A stretch of DNA of 16,813 bases, taken from contig CAYYSY010000232.1 of NCBI GenBank assembly GCA_964474355.1, positions 1 to 16,813 on the forward strand, in the 5' to 3' direction. The notes below the pieces were generated by a model that was given only the letters and a program-made list of their open reading frames with translations, was not told where the DNA came from and ran no database searches. This stretch comes from CAYYSY01 sp964474355 (lineage in GTDB: Bacteria; Myxococcota_A; UBA9160; UBA4427). Numbering within the stretch: the stretch's first letter is position 1; each line of letters starts with the position of its first letter. Made by a program: the position numbers and the translations under genes. Of this stretch, positions 7,719-15,018 are shown in pieces.

Positions 7719-7749
7719 AGTATCGGAATCGTTCCGGGAACGGTGTCAG
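7719..7749 (-). promoter_or_regulatory. Possible promoter of the dioxygenase cassette
   Basis: On the minus strand CTGACA (7749-7744, five of six -35 matches) and GATACT (7724-7719, four of six -10 matches) are 19 nt apart, about 50 nt upstream of the dioxygenase start. The palindrome at 7730-7742 lies in the spacer, an ideal position for a repressor. The spacing is one or two bases longer than ideal. Confidence 0.3.
7730..7742. promoter_or_regulatory. Palindrome, candidate operator in the divergent region
   Basis: CGTTCC-G-GGAACG is a perfect 6+6 inverted repeat with a 1-bp centre, overlapped by a second one, GGAA-TCG-TTCC (7725-7735). It is 62 bp upstream of the dioxygenase start. The adjacent TetR-family gene makes it a candidate repressor site, but specificity is inferred from position only. 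Confidence 0.4.
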
Positions 7750-7820
7750 AACTCATTGGGGCTGCGCAGCATCTGCACATGGGATGGCATGTGACGCATG
7801 CCCCCCGGTTCACTAACCTT

Positions 7821-7834
7821 CGAACGGCTGTTCG
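7821..7834. promoter_or_regulatory. Inverted repeat upstream of tetR, candidate autoregulatory operator
   Basis: CGAAC-GGCT-GTTCG is a perfect 5+5 inverted repeat 38 bp before the preferred tetR start. It shares the CGTTC/GAACG half-site core with the palindrome at 7730-7742, so one protein could bind both. If tetR actually starts at 7798 this element would be inside the gene, which argues for the later start. Confidence 0.38.
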
Positions 7835-7872
7835 GCAAGTCATATGCCCCTGCCTACGCTGACGAGTCCCCC

Positions 7873-8592
7873 ATGTCCTCACCCCACGACGCACCGGACG
7901 CCGACGTCCAGACCCCTTCGGAGCCCGCCACCGGCGGCGCACCCGACCGCGAGCGCAGCCCCGGCTCGGCCGAGACGCGCCTGCGACTCCTCGACGCCGC
8001 CGAGCACCTGTTCGCACAGCGCGGCTTCGAAGGCACCTCGATGCGCGCGATCACCCAGGCCGCGGGCACGAGCGTCTCCGCCGCGAACTACCACTTCGGC
8101 TCGAAGGAGAAGCTCCTCCACGAGACGATTCGCCGCGCGACGGAGCCGGTCAACGATCGCCGGCTCGAGCTCCTCGACGCCGCCGAGGCCGCGGCAGTGG
8201 GCAGGCCGCTCTCCCTCGAGACCATCCTCGACGCCTTTCTCCGGCCCGTGATCGAGTACCGGCAGGACGGGCAGACCGAGGAGGGGCGCCAGATCGCCTC
8301 CCGGCTCTTCAGCGACCCGCCCGAGCTGATCCAATCGATCAAGATCGAGATCTTCGGCCCGATGACGCGCCGCTTCACCGCGGCCCTCGGGCGGACCATG
8401 CCCGATCGCAGACCGGTCGACATCGAGTTCGGGTACCAGTTCCTGATCGCGATCATGGTCTACGTGATCAGCGGCCAGATCGAATCGAGCAGCCTCGCGC
8501 CGATGCACCCCGAAGGCGTCGACGACGAGCTGCTCCTGAGTCGGATGATCGCATTCGCGGCCGCCGGGCTTCGCGCCCTCCCGCCGGCTTGA
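7873..8592 (+). CDS. TetR/AcrR family transcriptional regulator
   Basis: A 239-residue regulator from ATG 7873; an in-frame ATG at 7798 would add 25 residues and absorb the inverted repeat at 7821-7834. Neither start has a strong Shine-Dalgarno sequence. After a disordered Pro/Glu-rich leader of about 33 residues comes the TetR helix-turn-helix (about 34-82): LRLLDAAEHLFAQRGFEGTS, then MRAITQAAGTSVSAANYHFG, then SKEKLLHE. The rest is the helical ligand and dimer domain, with a C-terminal region of the kind seen in CecR-like members. It is followed after 25 nt by the efflux adaptor gene, so it very likely represses the efflux operon and releases it on binding an inducer. The divergent dioxygenase cassette may be a second target. 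Confidence 0.9.
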   Translation: MSSPHDAPDADVQTPSEPATGGAPDRERSPGSAETRLRLLDAAEHLFAQRGFEGTSMRAITQAAGTSVSAANYHFGSKEKLLHETIRRATEPVNDRRLELLDAAEAAAVGRPLSLETILDAFLRPVIEYRQDGQTEEGRQIASRLFSDPPELIQSIKIEIFGPMTRRFTAALGRTMPDRRPVDIEFGYQFLIAIMVYVISGQIESSSLAPMHPEGVDDELLLSRMIAFAAAGLRALPPA

Positions 8593-8617
8593 GTCGCACG
8601 GAAAGAAGTAGCCGGAC

Positions 8618-9898
8618 ATGACGCCCGCACAGCGACGCATCGTCGCTCCGCTCGTCATCCTTGCGCTCGGTGTCGGCGTCGTGGCCGCGATCTTCACGAC
8701 GCGCCCCTCCGTGGCGCCGCGCCCGCCCGACATACCGCGGCCCCTCGTGCGCGCGGTGACGGTGGCCCCCGAGCGCGTTCAGTTCGTGGTGAACGCGAGC
8801 GGCACCGTCACACCGAGTACCGCGGGTGACCTCGTGCCCCAGGTCTCCGGCGAAGTGATGTGGGTCTCACCGGTCTTCGTACCCGGCGGCTTCTTCGAGA
8901 AGGGCGAGCCGCTGCTGCGGATCGACGGGGCCGACTACGAGGTCGCTCTCGAGTCGGCCCGCGCCAACGTCGCAGCCGCCGAGAGCGAGTTTGCGCGCGC
9001 CGGGAAGGAGCGGGATCGACAGCGGAGACTCGCGGAAGGGTCGGCGGCGAGCCAGACACGCATCGACGACGCGGAGAACGCCTGGCGGGTCGCCCGCGCG
9101 CGGCTGCGCGAGGCGCGCAGCCAGCTCGAGCGCGCCGCGCGCGACATCGAGCGCACGGAGATCATCGCCCCCTACGCCGGCCGCGTGCGCAGTGAGCAGG
9201 TCGACGTCGGACAGTTCGTGAGCCGGGGCACGCCGGTCGCGCGCCTCTACGCGGTGGACTTCGCAGAGGTGCGACTGCCCCTGCCCGATCGCGAGCTCGC
9301 CTATCTCGACCTCGCCCTCGACTATCGCGAGCGGGAGCGCGAGGAAGCGCCGGCGCTGCTGCCGGCGGGCTCTACCGGCGCGGAAGCGAGCGTGCCGGCG
9401 GAGCCCACGGGCACCGACCCCATCGTGATGCTGCAGACCGAGTTCGCCGGCGCGACGCACACGTGGGAGGGCCGCATCGTGCGGACCGAGGGCGAGATCG
9501 ACGCCAAGAGCCGCATGGTGCACGTCGTCGCCCGGGTGCCCGACCCCTACGGCCGCTCGAGCGACGTCGAGCGACCGCCGCTCGCGGTCGGCCTCTTCGT
9601 CAACGCCGAGATCATGGGGCGCGTCGTCGACGACGCCTTCGTTGTGCCGCGCTCCGCGCTCCGTGACTGGGAAGGCAACGACGTCGATCAGGTGCTCGTG
9701 CTCGACGCCGAGTCGCGGCTGCGCTTCCGCGAGGTCGAGGTGCTGCGCACGGAGCGCGACCACGTGATCGTGGGCGCGGGGCTCGAGGCCGGCGAGCGCG
9801 TGTGCGTCTCGCCGCTGCGCACGGTGACCGACGGCATGTTCGTCGAGGTGGCGAAGCCCCAGGACGACGACGCGAGCATCGTGGGGACAGGCTCATGA
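8618..9898 (+). CDS. RND efflux periplasmic adaptor (membrane fusion protein)
   Basis: A 426-residue HlyD/AcrA-type adaptor linking an inner-membrane RND pump to an outer-membrane channel. Residues 8-26 form an N-terminal membrane anchor with no lipobox. The lipoyl half-motifs surround VPQVSGEV (73-80) and IIAPYAGRVRSEQVDVGQFV (182-201), a coiled-coil hairpin spans about 105-180, and beta-barrel and membrane-proximal domains follow. An unusual low-complexity insert rich in Glu, Ala, Pro and Gly (about 236-268) interrupts the barrel region. The C-terminus ends VGTGS, a tail that recurs in the downstream micro-ORFs and in the permease. Its TGA overlaps the ATG of the first micro-ORF as ATGA at 9895-9898, implying translational coupling. 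No outer-membrane channel gene is in the window, so that partner must be encoded elsewhere. Confidence 0.92.
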   Translation: MTPAQRRIVAPLVILALGVGVVAAIFTTRPSVAPRPPDIPRPLVRAVTVAPERVQFVVNASGTVTPSTAGDLVPQVSGEVMWVSPVFVPGGFFEKGEPLLRIDGADYEVALESARANVAAAESEFARAGKERDRQRRLAEGSAASQTRIDDAENAWRVARARLREARSQLERAARDIERTEIIAPYAGRVRSEQVDVGQFVSRGTPVARLYAVDFAEVRLPLPDRELAYLDLALDYREREREEAPALLPAGSTGAEASVPAEPTGTDPIVMLQTEFAGATHTWEGRIVRTEGEIDAKSRMVHVVARVPDPYGRSSDVERPPLAVGLFVNAEIMGRVVDDAFVVPRSALRDWEGNDVDQVLVLDAESRLRFREVEVLRTERDHVIVGAGLEAGERVCVSPLRTVTDGMFVEVAKPQDDDASIVGTGS

Positions 9899-10125
9899 CC
9901 GGGGTCGTCAGCTGGTTCTGCGAGACCACGGTGGGGACGAGCCCGAGATTCGTCGCCATGGGGACGGGCTCATGACCCGGGTCATCAGCTGGTTCTGTGA
10001 GACCACGGTGGGGACGAGCCCGAGCTTCGTCGCCATGGGGACAGGCTCATGACCGGGGTCGTCAGCTGGTTCTGCGAGACCACGGCGGGGACGAGCCCGA
10101 GCTTCGTCGCCATGGGGACGGGCTC
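9895..10125 (+). repeat. Three 77-bp tandem repeats between adaptor and permease genes
   Basis: Three exact-length 77-bp units start at 9895, 9972 and 10049. A fourth partial unit is the first ~30 bp of the permease gene at 10126. Units 1 and 3 differ at only two bases, while unit 2 differs from either at five. Each unit opens with ATGACC and closes with a GGGGAC(A/G)GGCTC block just before the next ATG, so every unit carries a Shine-Dalgarno-like GGGGAC and a start codon. The block preceding unit 1 belongs to the end of the adaptor gene. The array leaves no untranslated gap between the adaptor and permease genes. Confidence 0.95.
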
Positions 10126-10129
10126 ATGA
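9895..10129 (+). other. Chain of three coupled 26-codon micro-ORFs
   Basis: The repeat units encode 26-residue peptides at 9895-9975, 9972-10052 and 10049-10129. They begin MTGVVSWFCE, MTRVISWFCE and MTGVVSWFCE and all end MGTGS. Each stop overlaps the next start as ATGA, and the last overlaps the permease start. The first ten residues mirror the permease N-terminus MTRVIGWFGE. Because 77 is not a multiple of three, successive ORFs change frame. Whether the peptides are made or matter is unknown. Ribosomes leaving the adaptor gene could reinitiate stepwise toward the permease, which would tune its level. The alternative is neutral slippage or duplication debris. Confidence 0.4.
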
Positions 10130-13100
10130 CCCGGGTCATCGGTTGGTTCGGCGAGAATCCCGTCGCCGCGAACCTGCTGATGTTCATGCTGATCTTCTCG
10201 GGCCTCGCCACCCTGCCAGGGGTGCAGCAGAAGCCCTTCCCCGACATCGACATCGACGTCATCCAGATCGCGGTGCCCTTTCTCGGCGCGGCTCCCGCCG
10301 AGGTCGAGGAGGGCGTCTGCATCCGCATCGAGGAGGAGATCCAGGGCATCGAGGGGATCGAGAAGATCACCTCCTCCGCCGCCGAAGGCGCATGCGGGGT
10401 GTCGGCCGAGCTGATCCAGGGCTATCCGAAGGATCGCGCGCTCACGGAGATCAAGAACGCCGTCGACGGCATCACGACCTTCCCGGACGAGACCGAGAAG
10501 CCCGTCGTCAGCCAGATCATCGCCCGACGCAACGCGATCAAGATCGCGCTCTCGGGCGACGCGCCCGAGTCGACCCTCAAGGCCGTGGGCGAGCAGCTCC
10601 GAGACGAGATCGCCGCGCTGCCCGACGTGACCCAGGTGACGCTCAACAACACCCGGCGCTACGAGATCTCGGTCGAGGTGTCGGAGCACGCGCTGCAGCG
10701 CTACGGCCTCACCTTCGACGACGTCGTGCGCGCGGTGCGCCTCGGCTCACTCGATCGCCCGGGCGGCTCGATCAAGGCCGAGACCGGCGAGATCCTGCTG
10801 CGCACCAAGGGGCAGGCCTATACCGGCGCCGACTTCGCGGAGATCGTCGTGCTGACGCGTGAGGACGGCACGCGGCTCATGCTCCCCGACGTGGCGCGGA
10901 TCGTCGACGGCTTCGAAGAGGACGCGAGCTACGCACGCTTCGACGGCGAACCCGCCGTGCTCGTACAGGTCTACCGCGTGGGCGAGCAGCGCATCATCGA
11001 GCTGACCGACAAAGTGAAGGCCTACGTCGCCGAGGTGTCGACCCGACTGCCCGAGGGCCTTCACTTCACCGTCTGGCAGGACGGCAGCAAGAGCCTTCGC
11101 GACCGCCTCGACATCATGCTGCGTAACGGGCGCGGCGGCTTCATCCTCGTGTTCATCGTCCTGTCGATCTTCCTGCGCTTCCGCCTGGCGTTCTGGGTCT
11201 CGATCGGGGTGCCGGTCGCGATGCTCGCAGCCCTCGCCCTCTTCCCCCCGCTGGACCTCTCCGTGGACGTGATCAGCGTGTTCGCGTTCATCCTCGTGCT
11301 CGGCCTGCTCGTCGACGACGCGATCGTCGTGGCCGAGAACGTCCACTCGCACCAGGAGAACGCCGAAGAGCCACGCGAGGCCGCGATTCGCGGGGCGCAG
11401 GAGGTGTCGGTCCCCGTCATCTTCGGGGTGCTGACCACCGTCGCGGCCTTCCTCCCGATGGTGTTCGCACCCGGCATCATGGGGCAGATCTTCGGGACGA
11501 TCGGCGTCGTCGTGATCTGCTGCCTCTTCTTTTCCGTTGTCGAGTCGCAGCTCGTGCTGCCGTCCCACCTCTCGCACATGAAGATCGCGAGCGATGACGA
11601 CACGAAGCCGCCGACCGCATGGAAGCGGTTCCAGGCGCGCGCGGCGGGCGCGCTCACGAAACTCGCGCGGCAGCGCTACCGGCCCGCACTCGAACGCCTC
11701 ATCGCGTACCGATACGCGACGGTCGCGACCTGCTTCGTGGCGCTGATGATCGTGGTTGCGGTGGTCGCCACCGAGCGCATCAAGTTCAGCTTCTTCCCGC
11801 CCCTGCAGGGCGACCGCGTCTCGGCGAGCGTGACGATGCCCCAGGGTACGCCGTCGCACGTGACGGCGGCGGCCGTGCGCGAGCTCGAGGCGGCGGCGCG
11901 GCGCACGCGAGCCCGTGTCGACGCCGAGTTCCCCCTCGAAGAGGGCAGCATCGTGCGTCACGTGCTCGCGTCGATCGGCCAGCAGCCGAGCACGGGCAGC
12001 GGTCCACCCGGCACGCGGGAGGTGACACCCGAGACGCATCTCGGCGAGATCACGCTCGAGCTCGCGCCGGCCGACGTCCGGCCCGTCGACGCGAGCTACG
12101 TCACGCAGATCTGGCGCGAGGAGACGCCCGCCATCCCCGACCTCGAGGAGCTGACCTTCCAGTCGTCGCTCTTCCACGCCGGCGACGCGATCAACATCGA
12201 GCTGCAGGCGAGCTCGGTCACCGCCCTCGAGCAGGCCGCCGAAGACCTGAAGGTGAAGCTCGCCGAGTACCCCGGTGTCTTCGACATCACCGACTCGTTC
12301 CGCAGCGGCAAGGACGAGATCCAGCTCGACATCCTGCCGGCGGCCGAGACGCTCGGCGTCACCCTCGACGACCTGTCGCGGCAGGTCCGCCAGGCCTTCT
12401 ACGGCGCCGAGGCCCAGCGCATCCAGCGCGGACGCGACGACATCAAGGTGATGATCCGCTACCCGGCGAGCGAGCGTCGTTCGCTGGCCGACCTCGAGAA
12501 CATGCGTGTGCGCACTGCCGACGGCGGGGAGGTGCCCTTCTACGCCGTGGCAAAGGTCAGCAAGGGGCGCGGGTTCTCGACGATCAAGCGGGCGGATCGT
12601 CAGCGCGTGATCAACGTGATCGCCGACATCGATCTCACCGAAGGCAACGCGAACCAGGTGCTCTCGAGCCTGCAGGCCGGCTTCATGAAGGAGCTCGCCC
12701 AGCGCTACCCCGGCTTGAGCTACCGACTCGAAGGCGAGCAGCGCGAGCAGCGCAAGGCCTTCTCCGCGCTGCGACGCAACTACATGCTCGCGATGGCGCT
12801 CGTCTACGTGCTGCTGGCCATCCCGCTCAAGTCGTACGTGCAGCCGCTCATCATCATGGCGGTCATTCCATTCGGCCTCGTCGGCGCAATCGCCGGCCAC
12901 TTCTTCATGCGGCTCTTCCTGCCCATGAACCTGAGCATGATGTCGGTATTCGGTGTGGTCGCGCTCTCGGGGGTCGTCGTGAACGACAGCCTCGTGCTCG
13001 TGCACTACATCAACAAGAAGCGCGCAGAGGGCGCGACGATCGGCGATGCGGTGCGCGAGGCCGGGGTGGCACGCTTCCGGCCGATCCTGCTCACGTCGAT

Positions 13101-13338
13101 CACGACATTCGCGGGGCTCACGCCACTGCTGCTCGAACGCAGTGTCACCGCGCAGTTCCTGATCCCGATGGCGACGTCACTCGCCTTCGGCGTGATCTTT
13201 GCGACGGTGATCTCGCTCGTGATGGTGCCCTGCCTCTACATCATCATCGACGACATCGGGAGCTTCGCGGGCCGGATCCTCGAGAAGATCGGCGGGCCAC
13301 AGAGCCCTCGCGTGTCCGGGGTCGGCACGGGCTCCTAG
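10126..13338 (+). CDS. RND family efflux permease (HAE-1/AcrB-like)
   Basis: A 1070-residue inner-membrane proton/drug antiporter of usual length. The ATG at 10126 is chosen because MTRVIGWFGENPVAANLLMF is the standard RND opening; the frame stays open upstream only through repeat sequence. Seen in order are TM1 (about 13-30), the PDIDIDVIQI periplasmic opening, TM2-TM6 (about 338-530), a second periplasmic half and TM8-TM12 (about 785-1050). TM4 has the proton-relay pair Asp397-Asp398 in GLLVDDAIVVAENV. TM10 reads GVVVNDSLVLVHY (Asn953, Asp954) where AcrB has an essential Lys, as in many proteobacterial relatives outside the AcrB core. It is last in the tetR-adaptor-permease operon. The C-terminus repeats the GTGS ending of the adaptor. 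Substrate range cannot be deduced. Confidence 0.95.
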   Translation: MTRVIGWFGENPVAANLLMFMLIFSGLATLPGVQQKPFPDIDIDVIQIAVPFLGAAPAEVEEGVCIRIEEEIQGIEGIEKITSSAAEGACGVSAELIQGYPKDRALTEIKNAVDGITTFPDETEKPVVSQIIARRNAIKIALSGDAPESTLKAVGEQLRDEIAALPDVTQVTLNNTRRYEISVEVSEHALQRYGLTFDDVVRAVRLGSLDRPGGSIKAETGEILLRTKGQAYTGADFAEIVVLTREDGTRLMLPDVARIVDGFEEDASYARFDGEPAVLVQVYRVGEQRIIELTDKVKAYVAEVSTRLPEGLHFTVWQDGSKSLRDRLDIMLRNGRGGFILVFIVLSIFLRFRLAFWVSIGVPVAMLAALALFPPLDLSVDVISVFAFILVLGLLVDDAIVVAENVHSHQENAEEPREAAIRGAQEVSVPVIFGVLTTVAAFLPMVFAPGIMGQIFGTIGVVVICCLFFSVVESQLVLPSHLSHMKIASDDDTKPPTAWKRFQARAAGALTKLARQRYRPALERLIAYRYATVATCFVALMIVVAVVATERIKFSFFPPLQGDRVSASVTMPQGTPSHVTAAAVRELEAAARRTRARVDAEFPLEEGSIVRHVLASIGQQPSTGSGPPGTREVTPETHLGEITLELAPADVRPVDASYVTQIWREETPAIPDLEELTFQSSLFHAGDAINIELQASSVTALEQAAEDLKVKLAEYPGVFDITDSFRSGKDEIQLDILPAAETLGVTLDDLSRQVRQAFYGAEAQRIQRGRDDIKVMIRYPASERRSLADLENMRVRTADGGEVPFYAVAKVSKGRGFSTIKRADRQRVINVIADIDLTEGNANQVLSSLQAGFMKELAQRYPGLSYRLEGEQREQRKAFSALRRNYMLAMALVYVLLAIPLKSYVQPLIIMAVIPFGLVGAIAGHFFMRLFLPMNLSMMSVFGVVALSGVVVNDSLVLVHYINKKRAEGATIGDAVREAGVARFRPILLTSITTFAGLTPLLLERSVTAQFLIPMATSLAFGVIFATVISLVMVPCLYIIIDDIGSFAGRILEKIGGPQSPRVSGVGTGS

Positions 13339-13451
13339 CCCTCAGCCCGTTGGGTGAGGAGCCCTCAGCGCGTTGCGTAATGAGCCCTCAGCGCGTTGCG
13401 TAGTGAGCCCTCAGCGCGTTGCGCAATGAGCCCTCAGCCCGCTAGGTAAAG
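13337..13451. repeat. Five 23-bp tandem repeats between convergent genes
   Basis: The block AGCCCTCAG recurs at 13337, 13360, 13383, 13406 and 13429, giving five contiguous 23-bp units with a degenerate sixth start at 13452. Units 2-4 share AGCCCTCAGCGCGTTGCG; the outer two carry CCCG in place of CGCG. The array begins inside the permease stop codon (13336-13338) and its last unit contains the stop (13442-13444) and final two codons of the aldehyde dehydrogenase, so it is the whole intergenic spacer. CTCA/TGAG and CGC-GTT-GCG allow imperfect hairpins. Units contain stop codons such as TAATGA and TAGTGA, and the 23-bp period puts them in all frames. Confidence 0.95.
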
Positions 13452-14965
13452 AGCCGCCCGATCTTCGTCCCGAAGAGGAGACGGATGAAGCCCTGCATCT
13501 GCTCTTCGGACTTCTGCGTGTACGGGTAGCTGGCCTGCCCCTTCTTGCCGATGATGATCGGGTGGGGATGCGTGTAGCCACGCAGCCCGACCTCGCCGTT
13601 CACCTGTCCCACCCCCGAGCTCTTGACTCCGCCAAAGGGCGCCTCGGGGATGCCGTACGTCACGGCCATGTCGTTCACGCAGACGCCACCCGTCTCCATC
13701 TTCTCTGCGATACGCGCGCCCTTCTCGAGATCCTTCGTCCAGACGTTGCCGTCGAGTCCGTACTCGCTGTCGTTCGCGAGCGCGAGCGCCTCGTCCTCGT
13801 CGCGCACCTTCTGGATCGCGAGGATCGGCCCGAACGTCTCCTCGCGCATCAGCGCCATGTCGTGGTCGACGTCGACCACGACGGTCGGCTGGAAGTAGAG
13901 GCCCTGGAGGTCGGGGTTGCGCCCGCCGCCCACGAGCACCTTCGCACCCTTCTCGACGGCGTCGCTCATGTGGCGCTCGATGATGTCCATCTGCTTGTCC
14001 CAGAAGACCGCACCGACGTCGCACTCGCCCGTGTCGCTCTGCCGCAGCGCCTTCGTCTGGTCGACGACCTTCTCGAGGAACGCGTCGTAGACGCTGTCGA
14101 CCACGTAGATGCGCTCGGTGCCGCAGCAGTAGTGGCCGGTGTTCATGCACGAGCCCATCACGGCGCCCTTCGCTGCGACGTCGAGGTCGGCGTCGGCACA
14201 GACGATCATCGCGTCCTTGCCACCGAGCTCGAGGGTCACGGGGATGAGCCGCTCGCCACAGGCTGCGGCGACCTTGCGTCCGGTGGCCGCGCTGCCCGTG
14301 AACGAGATCTTGTCGACGCCCGCATCGATGAGGTCGGCGCCGGTCTGCCCGTCGCCCTGCACCACCTGGTAGAGATCGTCCGGAAGCCCGGCGGCCTCGG
14401 TGAGAGAGTCGATGAGCAGCGCGGAGAGCGGCGTCACCTCGCTCGGCTTGTGCACGACCGCGTTGCCGGCCATCAGCGCCTGGACCAGGGGGCTCATGGC
14501 GAGCACGACCGGTCCGTTCCAGGGGGTGATGAGGCCGACGACGCCGAGCGGCTTGTAGACGAGCTTCACCTTCTTCGCGAGACCCATGATCCCGGCCGGC
14601 CGCCGCACGGTGGGCGCGAGGAACTTCTTGGCGCGCTTCGCGTAGTAGGCGATCGCCGCGCACGGCGAGAAGACCTCCATCGAGATCGCCTCGCTGCGCG
14701 CCTTGCCGGTCTCCTTCACGACGACGTCGATGATCTCTTCCTGCCGCTCGACGATCTGGTCGACGAGGCGCCACATCACGGCGGCCCGCTCGTCGAAGGA
14801 CAGCAAAGCCCACTCGCGCTGGGCTTTGCGCGCGCGCTCGACGGCGGCGACGACCTCGTCCTTCGTCGCCGCATCGAACTCGCCGATCGGCTCGAAGGTC
14901 ACGGGGCTCTGGACGCGGTAGCGGCGGCGACCCGAGTCGCCGGGGATCGATTCGAAGATGGCCAT
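13442..14965 (-). CDS. NAD(P)-dependent aldehyde dehydrogenase family protein
   Basis: A 507-residue ALDH-superfamily enzyme with ATG at 14965 and AGGGAG about 8 nt upstream. It oxidises an aldehyde to the acid (or acyl-CoA) with NAD(P)+ in the cytoplasm. Key residues are Asn150 (TPWN), Lys173 (HKPSE), the cofactor loop FTGSAATG (222-229), general base Glu246 (LELGGKD) and nucleophile Cys280 in NTGHYCCGTER. The usual GQxC is GHYC here and a second Cys follows. The C-terminal tail past the oligomerisation region (after GLRGYTHP) is long, ending FIRLLFGTKIGRLFT. The aldehyde substrate is not determinable. It is divergent from the LLM oxidoreductase gene by 53 bp and convergent with the efflux permease, with its stop lying inside the 23-bp repeat array. 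Confidence 0.93.
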   Translation of the reverse strand: MAIFESIPGDSGRRRYRVQSPVTFEPIGEFDAATKDEVVAAVERARKAQREWALLSFDERAAVMWRLVDQIVERQEEIIDVVVKETGKARSEAISMEVFSPCAAIAYYAKRAKKFLAPTVRRPAGIMGLAKKVKLVYKPLGVVGLITPWNGPVVLAMSPLVQALMAGNAVVHKPSEVTPLSALLIDSLTEAAGLPDDLYQVVQGDGQTGADLIDAGVDKISFTGSAATGRKVAAACGERLIPVTLELGGKDAMIVCADADLDVAAKGAVMGSCMNTGHYCCGTERIYVVDSVYDAFLEKVVDQTKALRQSDTGECDVGAVFWDKQMDIIERHMSDAVEKGAKVLVGGGRNPDLQGLYFQPTVVVDVDHDMALMREETFGPILAIQKVRDEDEALALANDSEYGLDGNVWTKDLEKGARIAEKMETGGVCVNDMAVTYGIPEAPFGGVKSSGVGQVNGEVGLRGYTHPHPIIIGKKGQASYPYTQKSEEQMQGFIRLLFGTKIGRLFT

Positions 14966-15018
14966 GTGAGCTGCTCCCTGGGGCTGCGGAAGAGATCAGG
15001 CAGGGTAGCCTTCTGGGC

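Noticed and set aside
7798..7872. Longer tetR reading frame from ATG 7798
   Set aside because: The extra 25 residues show no conserved feature, the upstream sequence lacks a Shine-Dalgarno site, and the segment contains an operator-like inverted repeat.
9997..10125. N-terminal extension of the RND permease to an upstream in-frame GTG
   Set aside because: The added 43 residues are Arg/Gly-rich translation of the 77-bp repeats; the RND family start MTRVIGWF is at 10126.
10747..13005. Long minus-strand frame (752 codons) opposite the RND permease
   Set aside because: It lies entirely antisense to a full-length, motif-rich permease and its residues are low-complexity His/Asp/Arg.
13337..13451. 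CRISPR array
   Set aside because: Repeats are directly contiguous at 23 bp with no spacers and no cas genes nearby.
14966..15018. Shared promoter between aldehyde dehydrogenase and LLM genes
   Set aside because: The 53-bp spacer shows a good ribosome site for the dehydrogenase, but no convincing -35/-10 pair or palindrome could be found.
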